Origin: Polycladospora coralii
GTDB lineage: Bacteria; Bacillota; Bacilli; Thermoactinomycetales; Thermoactinomycetaceae
Assembly: GCF_014773435.2 (NCBI RefSeq)
Contig: NZ_JACXAG020000007.1
Coordinates: 1-64,000, forward strand
DNA length: 64,000 bases
Direction of reading: 5' to 3'
Made by a program: the position numbers and the translations under genes. Below the pieces are notes generated by a model. It was not told where the DNA came from and did no database searches. It was given only the letters and a program-made list of their open reading frames with translations. Numbering within the stretch: the first letter of the stretch is position 1; each line of letters begins with the position of its first letter. Of the stretch, positions 7,926 to 14,309 are shown piece after piece.

Positions 7926-8660
7926 ATGGAAAGCAAAATAGCAGGCGAAATAATCGGAAGCCAATATCATATAAGAAAAATCTTTCCTTTTGTGATGGGG
8001 ACATTGTACTTCACGGATAGGACTTCTGCTAGAGGAGATGATGAAAAAAGATTTGTGCATGCCCTTGCAATGCCTAGCAACGCGTCTTCATCTCTTATTG
8101 AGGAACTTGGTCTCCGCGATGATATGATCTTTATGCCCTTAGAGAATATATTTATCGAACAAAATAACCTTTACCAGGTCTTTATACGAATGGAAGGGGG
8201 ATTACTCGCTTATCAAATCCGAAAGAGATCATTCTCATTAGAGGAGATGTCTTGGCTGGTGGCAGGGATTTGCAGTCAATTGCTTCGGTTGGAGCTGGAG
8301 GGGCAATTTACACTCGTGCATCCGCAAAATATCATAATCACGAAAAGTGGAGCCATTCGCTTTTTGTATGGAGGTAAGCGTGGATTATTACCAAAGCACT
8401 TAGGGCGACTAAGTAAACAGACAGAAGAACAGATACGAACAGATCGCTTATATGATGTCTATCTAATCGGTGTACTCATCTTTCAAATCTTAACGGGGAA
8501 ACATCCGGTTGAGTGGGGATTACAAGTACCTCCCCTAAAATTAGTTCGACCGGATATCCCAGAAGAACTTGATCAGATTGTAAGCCGTGCGCTTTCCTTT
8601 AATCTCGCCACCAGACCACAAATCGAAGAGATCATGTCCCTATTAAAAAGGGTGGGGTAA
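7926..8660 (+). CDS. Degenerate Hanks-type protein kinase (probable pseudokinase)
   Basis: The 244-residue protein has the outline of a Ser/Thr kinase domain but lacks its catalytic residues. Residues 131-138 read VHPQNIII where active kinases have HRDLKPENIL, so the catalytic aspartate is gone. FLYGG at 146-150 replaces the DFG metal loop, and the VAIK lysine position reads VHALAM. In contrast the structural motifs are kept: DVYLIGVLIFQILTGKHP at 177-194 matches subdomain IX and RALSFNLATRP at 221-231 matches subdomain XI. It therefore probably binds a partner or nucleotide without phosphorylating. There is no membrane segment or sensor domain. The ATG has AGGGAG at seven bases. The ANTAR regulator gene follows on the same strand. 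Confidence 0.7.
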   Translation: MESKIAGEIIGSQYHIRKIFPFVMGTLYFTDRTSARGDDEKRFVHALAMPSNASSSLIEELGLRDDMIFMPLENIFIEQNNLYQVFIRMEGGLLAYQIRKRSFSLEEMSWLVAGICSQLLRLELEGQFTLVHPQNIIITKSGAIRFLYGGKRGLLPKHLGRLSKQTEEQIRTDRLYDVYLIGVLIFQILTGKHPVEWGLQVPPLKLVRPDIPEELDQIVSRALSFNLATRPQIEEIMSLLKRVG

Positions 8661-8738
8661 GGTAAGAGACCCATTTCCTTATAAAGGAGTGCATGATGAT
8701 GAAGTGTACTATCTTGTCATAAAACCTAACATGAATAA

Positions 8739-8767
8739 TTGAAAACACCTCTAATTATTGCTAAAAT
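8739..8767 (+). promoter_or_regulatory. Sigma-A promoter of the ANTAR regulator gene
   Basis: TTGAAA (8739-8744) and TAAAAT (8762-8767) are separated by exactly 17 bases. One arm of a ten-base inverted repeat begins at the end of the -35 and fills part of the spacer. Confidence 0.7.
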
Positions 8768-8813
8768 GAAAAAATAAAAATGTTTATGTAAAATAACTTA
8801 ACATAGAGGTGTT
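8744..8813. repeat. Ten-base inverted repeat spanning promoter and ribosome site
   Basis: AACACCTCTA (8744-8753) and TAGAGGTGTT (8804-8813) are perfect inverted copies 50 bases apart. The left arm lies in the promoter spacer; the right arm contains the Shine-Dalgarno sequence of the ANTAR gene. It could be a pair of operator half-sites, or in read-through RNA a hairpin that hides the ribosome site. Confidence 0.55.
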
Positions 8814-8817
8814 GGAT

Positions 8818-9339
8818 GTGAAGGTTTATGTAAAGAGTTATGTACCGATTCCATCGTCTGTTCGTTCGTTTATTGAGCAATTGTGTGCGCAATCGATTCA
8901 CTTGGTCCATACAGAAGAGGATAAGATTGATTTCATGCTGATTTACGATCCTTCTTTCAACACACATATGCCGCTAAAAAAGAGAAATTTGCCTTTCGCT
9001 TACCTCGTCAACCATGAACGGATTGAGGGGAAAGGGGGCACGATGATTTTCTCTACACATATGCCTATATCTCTCGTGGTGCGAATTATGCAGCTTCATC
9101 AAGAAAACAAACAGCTGACACAGCGAGTGAATGAATTAGAAGATGGTTTAGCTGCGCGCAAAATTATTGAAAAAGCAAAAGGTATATTAATGGTAAAAGA
9201 GGGTATTCAAGAAGCAGAGGCATATCGTAGACTACGTACGAAGGCAATGAATAGTCGCAAAACGATAAAAGAAATTTCCATTCAAATATTGTACAATCAG
9301 AGTAATACCAACTATGTAATCGATCAAGTTAAAGTGTAG
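8818..9339 (+). CDS. ANTAR-domain RNA-binding antitermination regulator
   Basis: The C-terminal part, residues about 107-158, is an ANTAR domain: LAARKIIEKAKGILM, then EAEAYRRLRTKAM, then IKEISIQIL. ANTAR proteins bind paired RNA hairpins with six-base loops and prevent terminator formation. A short coiled coil (QENKQLTQRVNELEDG) precedes it, as in AmiR and EutV. The N-terminal 90 residues have the size of a receiver domain, but I see no clear phospho-acceptor aspartate pocket, so it may be a pseudo-receiver controlled by protein binding. The start is GTG at 8818, with AGAGGTG at six bases; an in-frame GTG nine bases upstream lies inside that ribosome site. The adjacent pseudokinase is a possible partner (inference). 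Confidence 0.85.
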   Translation: MKVYVKSYVPIPSSVRSFIEQLCAQSIHLVHTEEDKIDFMLIYDPSFNTHMPLKKRNLPFAYLVNHERIEGKGGTMIFSTHMPISLVVRIMQLHQENKQLTQRVNELEDGLAARKIIEKAKGILMVKEGIQEAEAYRRLRTKAMNSRKTIKEISIQILYNQSNTNYVIDQVKV

Positions 9340-9359
9340 GCTGTAGTGAAGGGATTGTT

Positions 9360-10481
9360 ATGATGGAGGATGACAGGGCGAAAAAACAGGGCGGTAAAAA
9401 TAAAATCATAAATCGCTTTGGATGGTTAGGTTTATTGGCTGTTACGGTATTAACCAAGTTAAAATCGATTCTCCCGCTACTCAAATTGGGCAAATTTGGT
9501 GGAACAATCATCTCGATGTTTGTTTCAATTGGAGCTTATGCGCTTCTCTTCCCATGGTCATTTGCGATTGGTCTGGTCGTGATGATTTTTATACATGAAA
9601 TGGGACATGTGTGGGCTGCGAAGATAAAAAAAGTGCCAGTATCAGCACCAGCTTTTATTCCATTCGTGGGTGCATTGATTACGATGAAGCGCCAGCCTAG
9701 TGGAGCGGAGACGGAAGCGTTCATCGCATTTGGTGGACCACTACTCGGTACACTTGGTGCTGTCATCACCTATTTACTTGGTGTTTGGACAGGAGAGCAG
9801 ATTTTTTATGTAGTCGCAACAATCGGCTTTTTTATCAATTTAGTGAACCTGATACCAATCCATCCTTTAGATGGTGGGCGCATTGTGACAGCGATTACAC
9901 GCTGGCTGTGGGTGCTTGGGTTAATCGGTGGCTTGGCTTTCATTATTTACTTGCGATCGGTCATCTTTACCTTGATTTATGTGTTATTTGTTTGGGAGCT
10001 CTGGTCGGCATATCGAAATAAAAAGAAGTCAAATGGGAAATGGATGAAAAAGGTACGCCTTTCTGCTACAGTAGCGGAAGATCTTTTTCAGAAAGCAGGA
10101 ACTTTCATCCCTTGGATTGAGCATCAAAGAGAATTGCGCTTTGTACAGTTTTGTGATTTAGAAACCAAAAAACATATTGCGCATATCGTTTATCCAGGAG
10201 TAGGTGTGATTGCAAAACTGGAAGATCCAGAAATTGTTGAAGGTCAGATCGAGCGTGTCAAACTCTTAAATACTACACCAAAATCGGCACTTAGTTATTC
10301 GGTCGAGATGAAGTTTGAGATTTACTATAATCCTGCAACAGAAAGAATGGGATCGATGCATCAAGATAAGGCCTACTTTGACGTAAAGCCGGCTGTGCGC
10401 TGGGCTTATGGGGTTTCTTACCTATCACTCATTCTGTTTTTAATTTATATGCTGATGCTTGTTCCAGATATTTCTGTGTAA
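9360..10481 (+). CDS. Site-2 protease family membrane metalloprotease
   Basis: This is an integral membrane zinc protease of the M50/S2P family, which cuts membrane-embedded substrates. The zinc motif HEMGH is at residues 79-83 within a membrane helix, and the second site HPLDGGR (Asp171) follows NLIPI, as in the NPDG motif of the family. About six hydrophobic segments are visible, including one close to the C-terminus (SYLSLILFLIYMLML). Residues about 215-350 form a soluble domain that I do not recognise. There is no PDZ domain, so it is not a typical RseP. AAGGG lies seven bases before the ATG. It follows the ANTAR gene by 20 bases and is probably co-transcribed with it. Confidence 0.85.
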   Translation: MMEDDRAKKQGGKNKIINRFGWLGLLAVTVLTKLKSILPLLKLGKFGGTIISMFVSIGAYALLFPWSFAIGLVVMIFIHEMGHVWAAKIKKVPVSAPAFIPFVGALITMKRQPSGAETEAFIAFGGPLLGTLGAVITYLLGVWTGEQIFYVVATIGFFINLVNLIPIHPLDGGRIVTAITRWLWVLGLIGGLAFIIYLRSVIFTLIYVLFVWELWSAYRNKKKSNGKWMKKVRLSATVAEDLFQKAGTFIPWIEHQRELRFVQFCDLETKKHIAHIVYPGVGVIAKLEDPEIVEGQIERVKLLNTTPKSALSYSVEMKFEIYYNPATERMGSMHQDKAYFDVKPAVRWAYGVSYLSLILFLIYMLMLVPDISV

Positions 10482-10500
10482 GAGGGCTCGTAGACGCTAC

Positions 10501-10538
10501 AAAAAACTCACATCCACGAATCGGTTTGTGGATGTGAG
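10501..10538 (-). terminator. Terminator of the YtkA-like lipoprotein gene
   Basis: CTCACATCCAC and GTGGATGTGAG make a perfect 11-pair stem. On the reverse strand the stem is followed by TTTTTTG, so it terminates the reverse-strand gene; it may also slow transcription leaving the protease gene. Confidence 0.8.
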
Positions 10539-10553
10539 AGCGTGGATGGATAT

Positions 10554-10988
10554 CTACTTTTCAACCTGGAATTGTTTGCTAATCATTTGATGTGTGGTTG
10601 GCGTGGTCACATGAACGATTACTTCGTATTGACCTTCTTCCTCATATTTTACTTCAGCTTCATATACACCATCTTTTTGTTGTGTTGCTTCGGTTTTTGT
10701 ATGCTCTTTTTGTTCCTTCTTCCACACTTCAAATTCTACTTTCGCATCTGTTACAGCTACATCGGCTTTCTTGATATCAGCAGTTAAAGTAACAGCTTCA
10801 TTTTTTTTAATCGATTCTTCGGAGGTAGCAAATTGAATCGTTAGTTCTTCATTCATTTTATCGTCTTCCATACTTCCGTGATTCATTCCACTATGCTCGG
10901 ACTTGTCAGTTTCCTGACCGCAACCTAGTAGACTGATCATAAAAAAGATACATAGACCACCTAGGAAACCGAGTTTTATGATTTTCAT
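10554..10988 (-). CDS. Lipoprotein with YtkA/FixH-like domain
   Basis: The product is a 144-residue lipoprotein exported to the outer face of the membrane: a hydrophobic signal ends in LLGC, so Cys23 is lipidated. A His/Met-rich segment HSGMNHGSM (residues about 33-41) follows and could bind copper. Residues about 48-144 form an immunoglobulin-like beta domain with FEVWKKEQKEHTKTEA and VYEAEVKYEEEGQYEVIVHV, resembling the YtkA/FixH domain linked to copper handling for cytochrome oxidase. The ATG has AGGGTG at nine bases. No cytochrome oxidase genes are close by, so the metal role is inference. Confidence 0.75.
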   Translation of the reverse strand: MKIIKLGFLGGLCIFFMISLLGCGQETDKSEHSGMNHGSMEDDKMNEELTIQFATSEESIKKNEAVTLTADIKKADVAVTDAKVEFEVWKKEQKEHTKTEATQQKDGVYEAEVKYEEEGQYEVIVHVTTPTTHQMISKQFQVEK

Positions 10989-11085
10989 CCATGTAACACC
11001 CTTTCGCTTAATACGATAAACTTCTCATATCTTAATACACCCTCCTTGATTTAGAATCCCCCATTGGAGTTATTGATGATACAAA

Positions 11086-11277
11086 TTATGGCCAGTAATT
11101 TTGATGCTTCATGGTTTTGTCAAATATTTTGTCGCTTGTAATACTTTGGCGATAAGCACGTGGTCCCTCGATTAACCAAAAATCTCTTAATTCTTCTCCT
11201 GCCATGTTTAAGCTTTTTTGTGGTTGCAGATCTTTTTTCTTTTCCGTTTGAAATAAATAAATAATGGTCTTTAACAT
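11086..11277 (-). CDS. Small conserved-looking protein of unknown function
   Basis: The 63-residue product starts MLKTIIYLFQTEKKKD and ends KHQNYWP. It is soluble and charged, without cysteine clusters or a signal peptide, and I do not recognise it. AAGGAG lies ten bases before the ATG (seven before an adjacent GTG at 11280), which supports translation. It is preceded by two hairpins and a 26-codon ORF with its own promoter, so it looks like the main product of a regulated leader. The small size makes a regulatory or immunity role possible, but nothing in the sequence decides this. Confidence 0.6.
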   Translation of the reverse strand: MLKTIIYLFQTEKKKDLQPQKSLNMAGEELRDFWLIEGPRAYRQSITSDKIFDKTMKHQNYWP

Positions 11278-11307
11278 CACTTTTTAGCTCCTTTTTTGCG
11301 CACAAAA

Positions 11308-11330
11308 GCCACAGGCGACGGTCCTGTGGC
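11308..11330 (-). promoter_or_regulatory. Second leader hairpin, terminator-like
   Basis: On the reverse strand GCCACAGG pairs with CCTGTGGC around the loop ACCGTCG and is followed by TTTTGTG. If the last loop G is bulged, the loop becomes the hexamer ACCGTC with A at 1 and G at 4, the pattern bound by ANTAR proteins. It lies 30 bases before the 63-codon ORF. Confidence 0.5.
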
Positions 11331-11350
11331 TACAAATGATCTATATATGT

Positions 11351-11379
11351 AACCACAGGCGCTACGATGACCTGTGGTT
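11351..11379 (-). promoter_or_regulatory. First leader hairpin, near-copy of the second
   Basis: AACCACAGG pairs with CCTGTGGTT around an 11-base loop. Its stem repeats that of the next hairpin, and the loop contains ATCGTA (A at 1, G at 4), which would be a hexaloop if the flanking C and G pair. The two hairpins are 20 bases apart. Confidence 0.5.
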
Positions 11380-11404
11380 CTTTTAGCGATTAAACAAAAT
11401 TCAT

Positions 11405-11485
11405 TTAACGCTTATCGATAGAGGTCATCTGATGATTTGATTCTGTATAAGGGATTGCAGCATGCTCAGCAGTGAAGTAATGCAT
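11405..11485 (-). CDS. 26-residue leader peptide or small protein
   Basis: A 26-codon frame starts at an ATG with a near-perfect AAGGAGGT ribosome site seven bases upstream and reads MHYFTAEHAAIPYTESNH and then QMTSIDKR. A sigma-A promoter lies about 45 bases upstream, and two matching hairpins follow. This layout is that of a leader peptide ahead of a controlled gene, but the peptide itself could be the functional product. It has no run of one amino acid that would suggest classical attenuation, and no hydrophobic helix. I know of no homologue. Confidence 0.5.
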   Translation of the reverse strand: MHYFTAEHAAIPYTESNHQMTSIDKR

Positions 11486-11527
11486 CTAAATGACCTCCTT
11501 TTGTCAAATGAATTTATTCTATTCTAA

Positions 11528-11556
11528 ATGTTACAGTTTACCAGCATTTATGTCAA
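11528..11556 (-). promoter_or_regulatory. Sigma-A promoter of the leader-peptide unit
   Basis: On the reverse strand TTGACA and TAACAT are separated by exactly 17 bases, giving a transcript start about 35 bases before the 26-codon ORF. Confidence 0.7.
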
Positions 11557-11664
11557 TTCTTTTTTGAAAAAATTTTATAAAAATGTTATATTTGTATGCT
11601 TCTCTTGTTGGTGCCTAAAAATGATAAACAAAGTAATCCATTCATATGAGAACGGAAATGTTAA

Positions 11665-11693
11665 TTGTATGTAGAGAGTCTTCGTGCTAAACT
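11665..11693 (+). promoter_or_regulatory. Possible promoter of the HAD hydrolase gene
   Basis: TTGTAT and TAAACT are 17 bases apart and end 27 bases before the start codon. Both hexamers are moderate matches. Confidence 0.4.
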
Positions 11694-11720
11694 GTTTGTT
11701 ATTTATCTAAAGGAAAAGAA

Positions 11721-12392
11721 ATGGAAGGTGACATTGTGAAGGCGATATTATTTGATTTGGATGGTACTTTATTTCAGACAGAGAAGGTGGCGGTGCCTGC
11801 TTTTCTCGACACTTTTCAATGGTTGATTACAGAAGGATTATATGATGGAGAAATTCCGGATGAGCGTAAAATTGAATCTGCTTTTGGGCTTACGCATGAT
11901 GAAATCTGGGATCTGCTACTGCCAAATTGTGATGAAGATGTACGCGCTCGAGCTGATCAAATCATGTTACAAGCGGAATTGGAGCGTTTTGATCGAGATT
12001 TAGGTGTTTTGTACCCGGGAGTTGGGGAATTATTACATCACTTATATCAAAAGAAATTACCACTATTTATTGCAAGTAATGGCTCTCCTGATTATGTTTA
12101 TGCAGCCCTAAAATCCAAGAAGCTCGTATCTTTATTTACAGGTATATACACAGCTGGGGGATACCAAACAAAAGAAAAAGTGGACTTAGTAAAAATCGCG
12201 ATGACAGAGCATGGTATTACGGATGGCTATATGGTAGGAGACCGAAATTCTGATATTAAAGCAGGAAAAGAGAATGGGCTTATTACCGTAGGGTGTCGAT
12301 ATACTGGATTTTCATTATTTGGAGAAGCGCATGAGCTAGATCATGCTGATCATATCATTAACCATCCCAATGAATTGCTCTCATTACTTTAG
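11721..12392 (+). CDS. HAD-superfamily hydrolase, phosphoglycolate-phosphatase-like
   Basis: This is a magnesium-dependent phosphatase of the HAD superfamily with a helical cap. Motif I is FDLDGT with the nucleophile Asp12 and acid/base Asp14; motif II is Ser119-Asn120; the conserved lysine is near residue 141; motif IV is GDRNSD at 173-178. The substrate could be phosphoglycolate, pyrophosphate or a sugar phosphate. The ATG has AAGG at seven bases, but a GTG five codons in (11736), with AAGGTG before it, gives the usual family start VKAILFDLDGT and may be the true one. Confidence 0.85.
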   Translation: MEGDIVKAILFDLDGTLFQTEKVAVPAFLDTFQWLITEGLYDGEIPDERKIESAFGLTHDEIWDLLLPNCDEDVRARADQIMLQAELERFDRDLGVLYPGVGELLHHLYQKKLPLFIASNGSPDYVYAALKSKKLVSLFTGIYTAGGYQTKEKVDLVKIAMTEHGITDGYMVGDRNSDIKAGKENGLITVGCRYTGFSLFGEAHELDHADHIINHPNELLSLL

Positions 12393-12411
12393 ATTTTGCT
12401 TAAATCATGAA

Positions 12412-12458
12412 AAAGTGAAATGAGACTGCCTTACAAGAGGTTGTTCTTGTTTCACTTT
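12412..12458 (+). terminator. Possible terminator after the HAD gene
   Basis: AAAGTGAAA pairs with TTTCACTTT, and within it ACAAGA pairs with TCTTGT. The T run is short, so this may be a weak terminator or an RNA leader of the next gene. Confidence 0.4.
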
Positions 12459-12478
12459 AATAGAAGGAGGGGAATGAA

Positions 12479-13165
12479 ATGGACGATATATGGAATATCT
12501 CCTTTTGGGAGATTGCAATTCGGTTATTGTTAGCGGCCGTTTTAGGTGGCTTGGTAGGATGGGAGCGAGAACGAAATAATCATCCTGCTGGATTCCGAAC
12601 GCACATTCTTGTTAGTGTAGGGGCGGCACTTATTATGTTGCTATCTATTTATGGTTTTTCTGATTTTAATGACCACCCCAATGTTCGGTTTGACCCTGCG
12701 CGACTTGCTGCCCAAGTGATCAGTGGGATTGGATTTCTAGGTGCGGGAACGATCTTGCGGCATGGCATTAGTGTGTCTGGTTTAACAACGGCTGCCTCGC
12801 TATGGGTAGTTGCTGGGATTGGATTAGCTGCAGGTGCCAACTTTATGTTTGGTGCGATTTTGACGACTGTCATTGTGCTTGTAAGCTTAGAATTGTTAAA
12901 CAGGCTTGAGGGAATATTAGTTAGAAAAAGGCATTTGCGAAAACTGGATGTGATTGTAAATGATCAACCGGGGATACTCGGTGATTTGGTTGCGTTTATT
13001 GACTCCAATGGGGGGAGTGTACGTAAAGTAAATATGGAAGAAGGAGATGATAATACGCTTAATATCTCGTTTATCATTCGCTTTTTTGACTCTACTTCCA
13101 TTACGATCCTCTGTGAAGAAGCGAGAAAGGTCAAAGGTGTTAAATCAGTTCGAACAGAGCAATAA
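12479..13165 (+). CDS. MgtC/SapB family membrane protein
   Basis: The N-terminal 140 residues form the four-to-five-helix MgtC/SapB membrane domain, with the family signature GGLVGWERERNNHPAGFRT at about residues 24-42 and ISGIGFLGAGTI near 80. Residues about 155-225 form an ACT-like regulatory domain (KLDVIVNDQPGILGDL). In pathogens MgtC proteins control magnesium adaptation by inhibiting the F-type ATP synthase; in Bacillales the role is not settled. The ATG follows AGGAGGGG at eight bases. It lies just upstream of the ctsR promoter and is not part of that operon. Confidence 0.88.
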   Translation: MDDIWNISFWEIAIRLLLAAVLGGLVGWERERNNHPAGFRTHILVSVGAALIMLLSIYGFSDFNDHPNVRFDPARLAAQVISGIGFLGAGTILRHGISVSGLTTAASLWVVAGIGLAAGANFMFGAILTTVIVLVSLELLNRLEGILVRKRHLRKLDVIVNDQPGILGDLVAFIDSNGGSVRKVNMEEGDDNTLNISFIIRFFDSTSITILCEEARKVKGVKSVRTEQ

Positions 13166-13220
13166 AAACATGTATAAGTACTTAAAAATAAGGGTAAATC
13201 AATAAAGTATCAATTAGGTA

Positions 13221-13249
13221 TTGGCAAAGAATGATCTTTTGATTATAAT
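13221..13249 (+). promoter_or_regulatory. Sigma-A promoter of the ctsR operon
   Basis: TTGGCA and a perfect TATAAT are separated by 17 bases. The predicted start (about 13256) is just before the CtsR operator. Confidence 0.85.
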
Positions 13250-13259
13250 AAAGTCAGAA

Positions 13260-13276
13260 GGTCAAAGATAGTCAAA
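13260..13276 (+). promoter_or_regulatory. CtsR operator
   Basis: GGTCAAA-GAT-AGTCAAA is a perfect pair of directly repeated CtsR heptads with the usual three-base spacer. Partial heptads (AAGTCAG) flank it on both sides. It overlaps the transcript start of the operon, so CtsR should repress its own synthesis. Confidence 0.9.
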
Positions 13277-13296
13277 GTCAGCAAGGAGGTGTCCGA

Positions 13297-13767
13297 ATGG
13301 GAAATGTATCGGACATCATTGCCCAGTATATTACGGGCATATTGGAAGATAGTCCAACAGGTACCGTGGAAATCAAGCGAAGTGAATTAGCGTGTGCTTT
13401 TCAGTGCGTTCCTTCGCAAATCAATTATGTGATTAGCACCCGCTTTACGATCGAGAAAGGCTATCTTGTTGAAAGTAAGCGGGGTGGCGGAGGATATATT
13501 CGTATTCAAAAGATTCATTTGAAAAGTCGTCAAAGTGACTTTGAATATTTGTTAAATCATATCGGAAATGCGATTCCGCAGTTGACTGCAGAGCATTTGA
13601 TTAGTCGTCTGGTGGATGAAGACTGGATCACCGAGCGTGAAGCGCTGATGATGAAGCGACTTATTGCCAGAGAAACCTTACAAGTCCCCATTCCCATCAG
13701 AGATCAACTGCGCGCACGCATGATGCGTATCCTGATTATTACTATATTTACCGATAAAGGAGAGTGA
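13297..13767 (+). CDS. ctsR: Class III stress gene repressor CtsR
   Basis: CtsR is a dimeric winged-helix repressor of clp and mcs genes and is released from DNA on heat or when McsB acts on the system. The product is 156 residues, the normal size. The N-terminal part (VSDIIAQYITGIL, CVPSQINYVISTRFT) holds the helix-turn-helix, and the wing contains the invariant glycine-rich loop KRGGGGYIRI near residues 60-69. The C-terminal helical part carries the dimer and McsB contacts. AGGAGGTG precedes the ATG by six bases. The operator is directly upstream, and mcsA starts six bases after the stop. Confidence 0.97.
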   Translation: MGNVSDIIAQYITGILEDSPTGTVEIKRSELACAFQCVPSQINYVISTRFTIEKGYLVESKRGGGGYIRIQKIHLKSRQSDFEYLLNHIGNAIPQLTAEHLISRLVDEDWITEREALMMKRLIARETLQVPIPIRDQLRARMMRILIITIFTDKGE

Positions 13768-13773
13768 AGGCCG

Positions 13774-14298
13774 ATGTTATGTCCAGAATGTGGAAAACGG
13801 CCAGCAACACTTCACTACACCAAAATTGTAAATGGTGAGAAAACTGAATTTCATCTTTGTGAAGTGTGCGCCCAAGAAAATGGTGAATACTTACCAGGTT
13901 TTGAAAATGGCTTCACCTTTCACCAGCTACTCTCTGGGCTACTTAACTTCGAACCGATGGCTTCGGAGTCGAGTCAAGCTCCTGGATTTCAAGAAAACAG
14001 CTTACGCTGTTCTACTTGTGGTTTGACCTATAATCAATTTAGTAAAATTGGCAGATTTGGATGCGGAGACTGCTATGAAACTTTTGAAGAGCGGCTCGAT
14101 CCACTTTTGCGACGTATACATGGCAATGCGACACATCGTGGTAAAATCCCGTCTCGAACAAGAGGGAATTTAAAGATTAAAAGAGAAATTGAAACCTTGA
14201 AAGAACATTTATCACGAAAAATTAATGCAGAGGAATTTGAAGAGGCAGCCAGATTGCGCGATCAAATTCGTTCATTGCAAGAACGGTTGAAGAAGTAG
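13774..14298 (+). CDS. mcsA: McsA, activator of protein arginine kinase
   Basis: McsA is a zinc protein that binds and activates the McsB arginine kinase. Four CxxC pairs are visible: Cys3/Cys6, Cys29/Cys32, Cys79/Cys82 and Cys97/Cys100, forming two zinc sites. The C-terminal segment (INAEEFEEAARLRDQIRSL) is a UVR motif like those in UvrB and ClpC. The length of 174 residues is typical. It lies between ctsR and mcsB in the stress operon. Confidence 0.95.
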   Translation: MLCPECGKRPATLHYTKIVNGEKTEFHLCEVCAQENGEYLPGFENGFTFHQLLSGLLNFEPMASESSQAPGFQENSLRCSTCGLTYNQFSKIGRFGCGDCYETFEERLDPLLRRIHGNATHRGKIPSRTRGNLKIKREIETLKEHLSRKINAEEFEEAARLRDQIRSLQERLKK

Positions 14299-14309
14299 GA
14301 GGGGTCAAG

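Noticed and set aside
7823-8020. Plus-strand frame starting MENEITHPGDTTT and overlapping the pseudokinase gene
   Set aside because: The ATG is 11 bases from GGAAGG, but the frame overlaps the start of the kinase-like gene by about 95 bases and its latter half is Lys/Arg/Asn-rich without recognisable motifs. A short upstream gene remains possible but is not supported.
8694-8723. Nine-codon frame MMMKCTILS with an AAGGAG site
   Set aside because: Too short to judge, and it ends before the ANTAR promoter; no hairpin or terminator suggests an attenuator.
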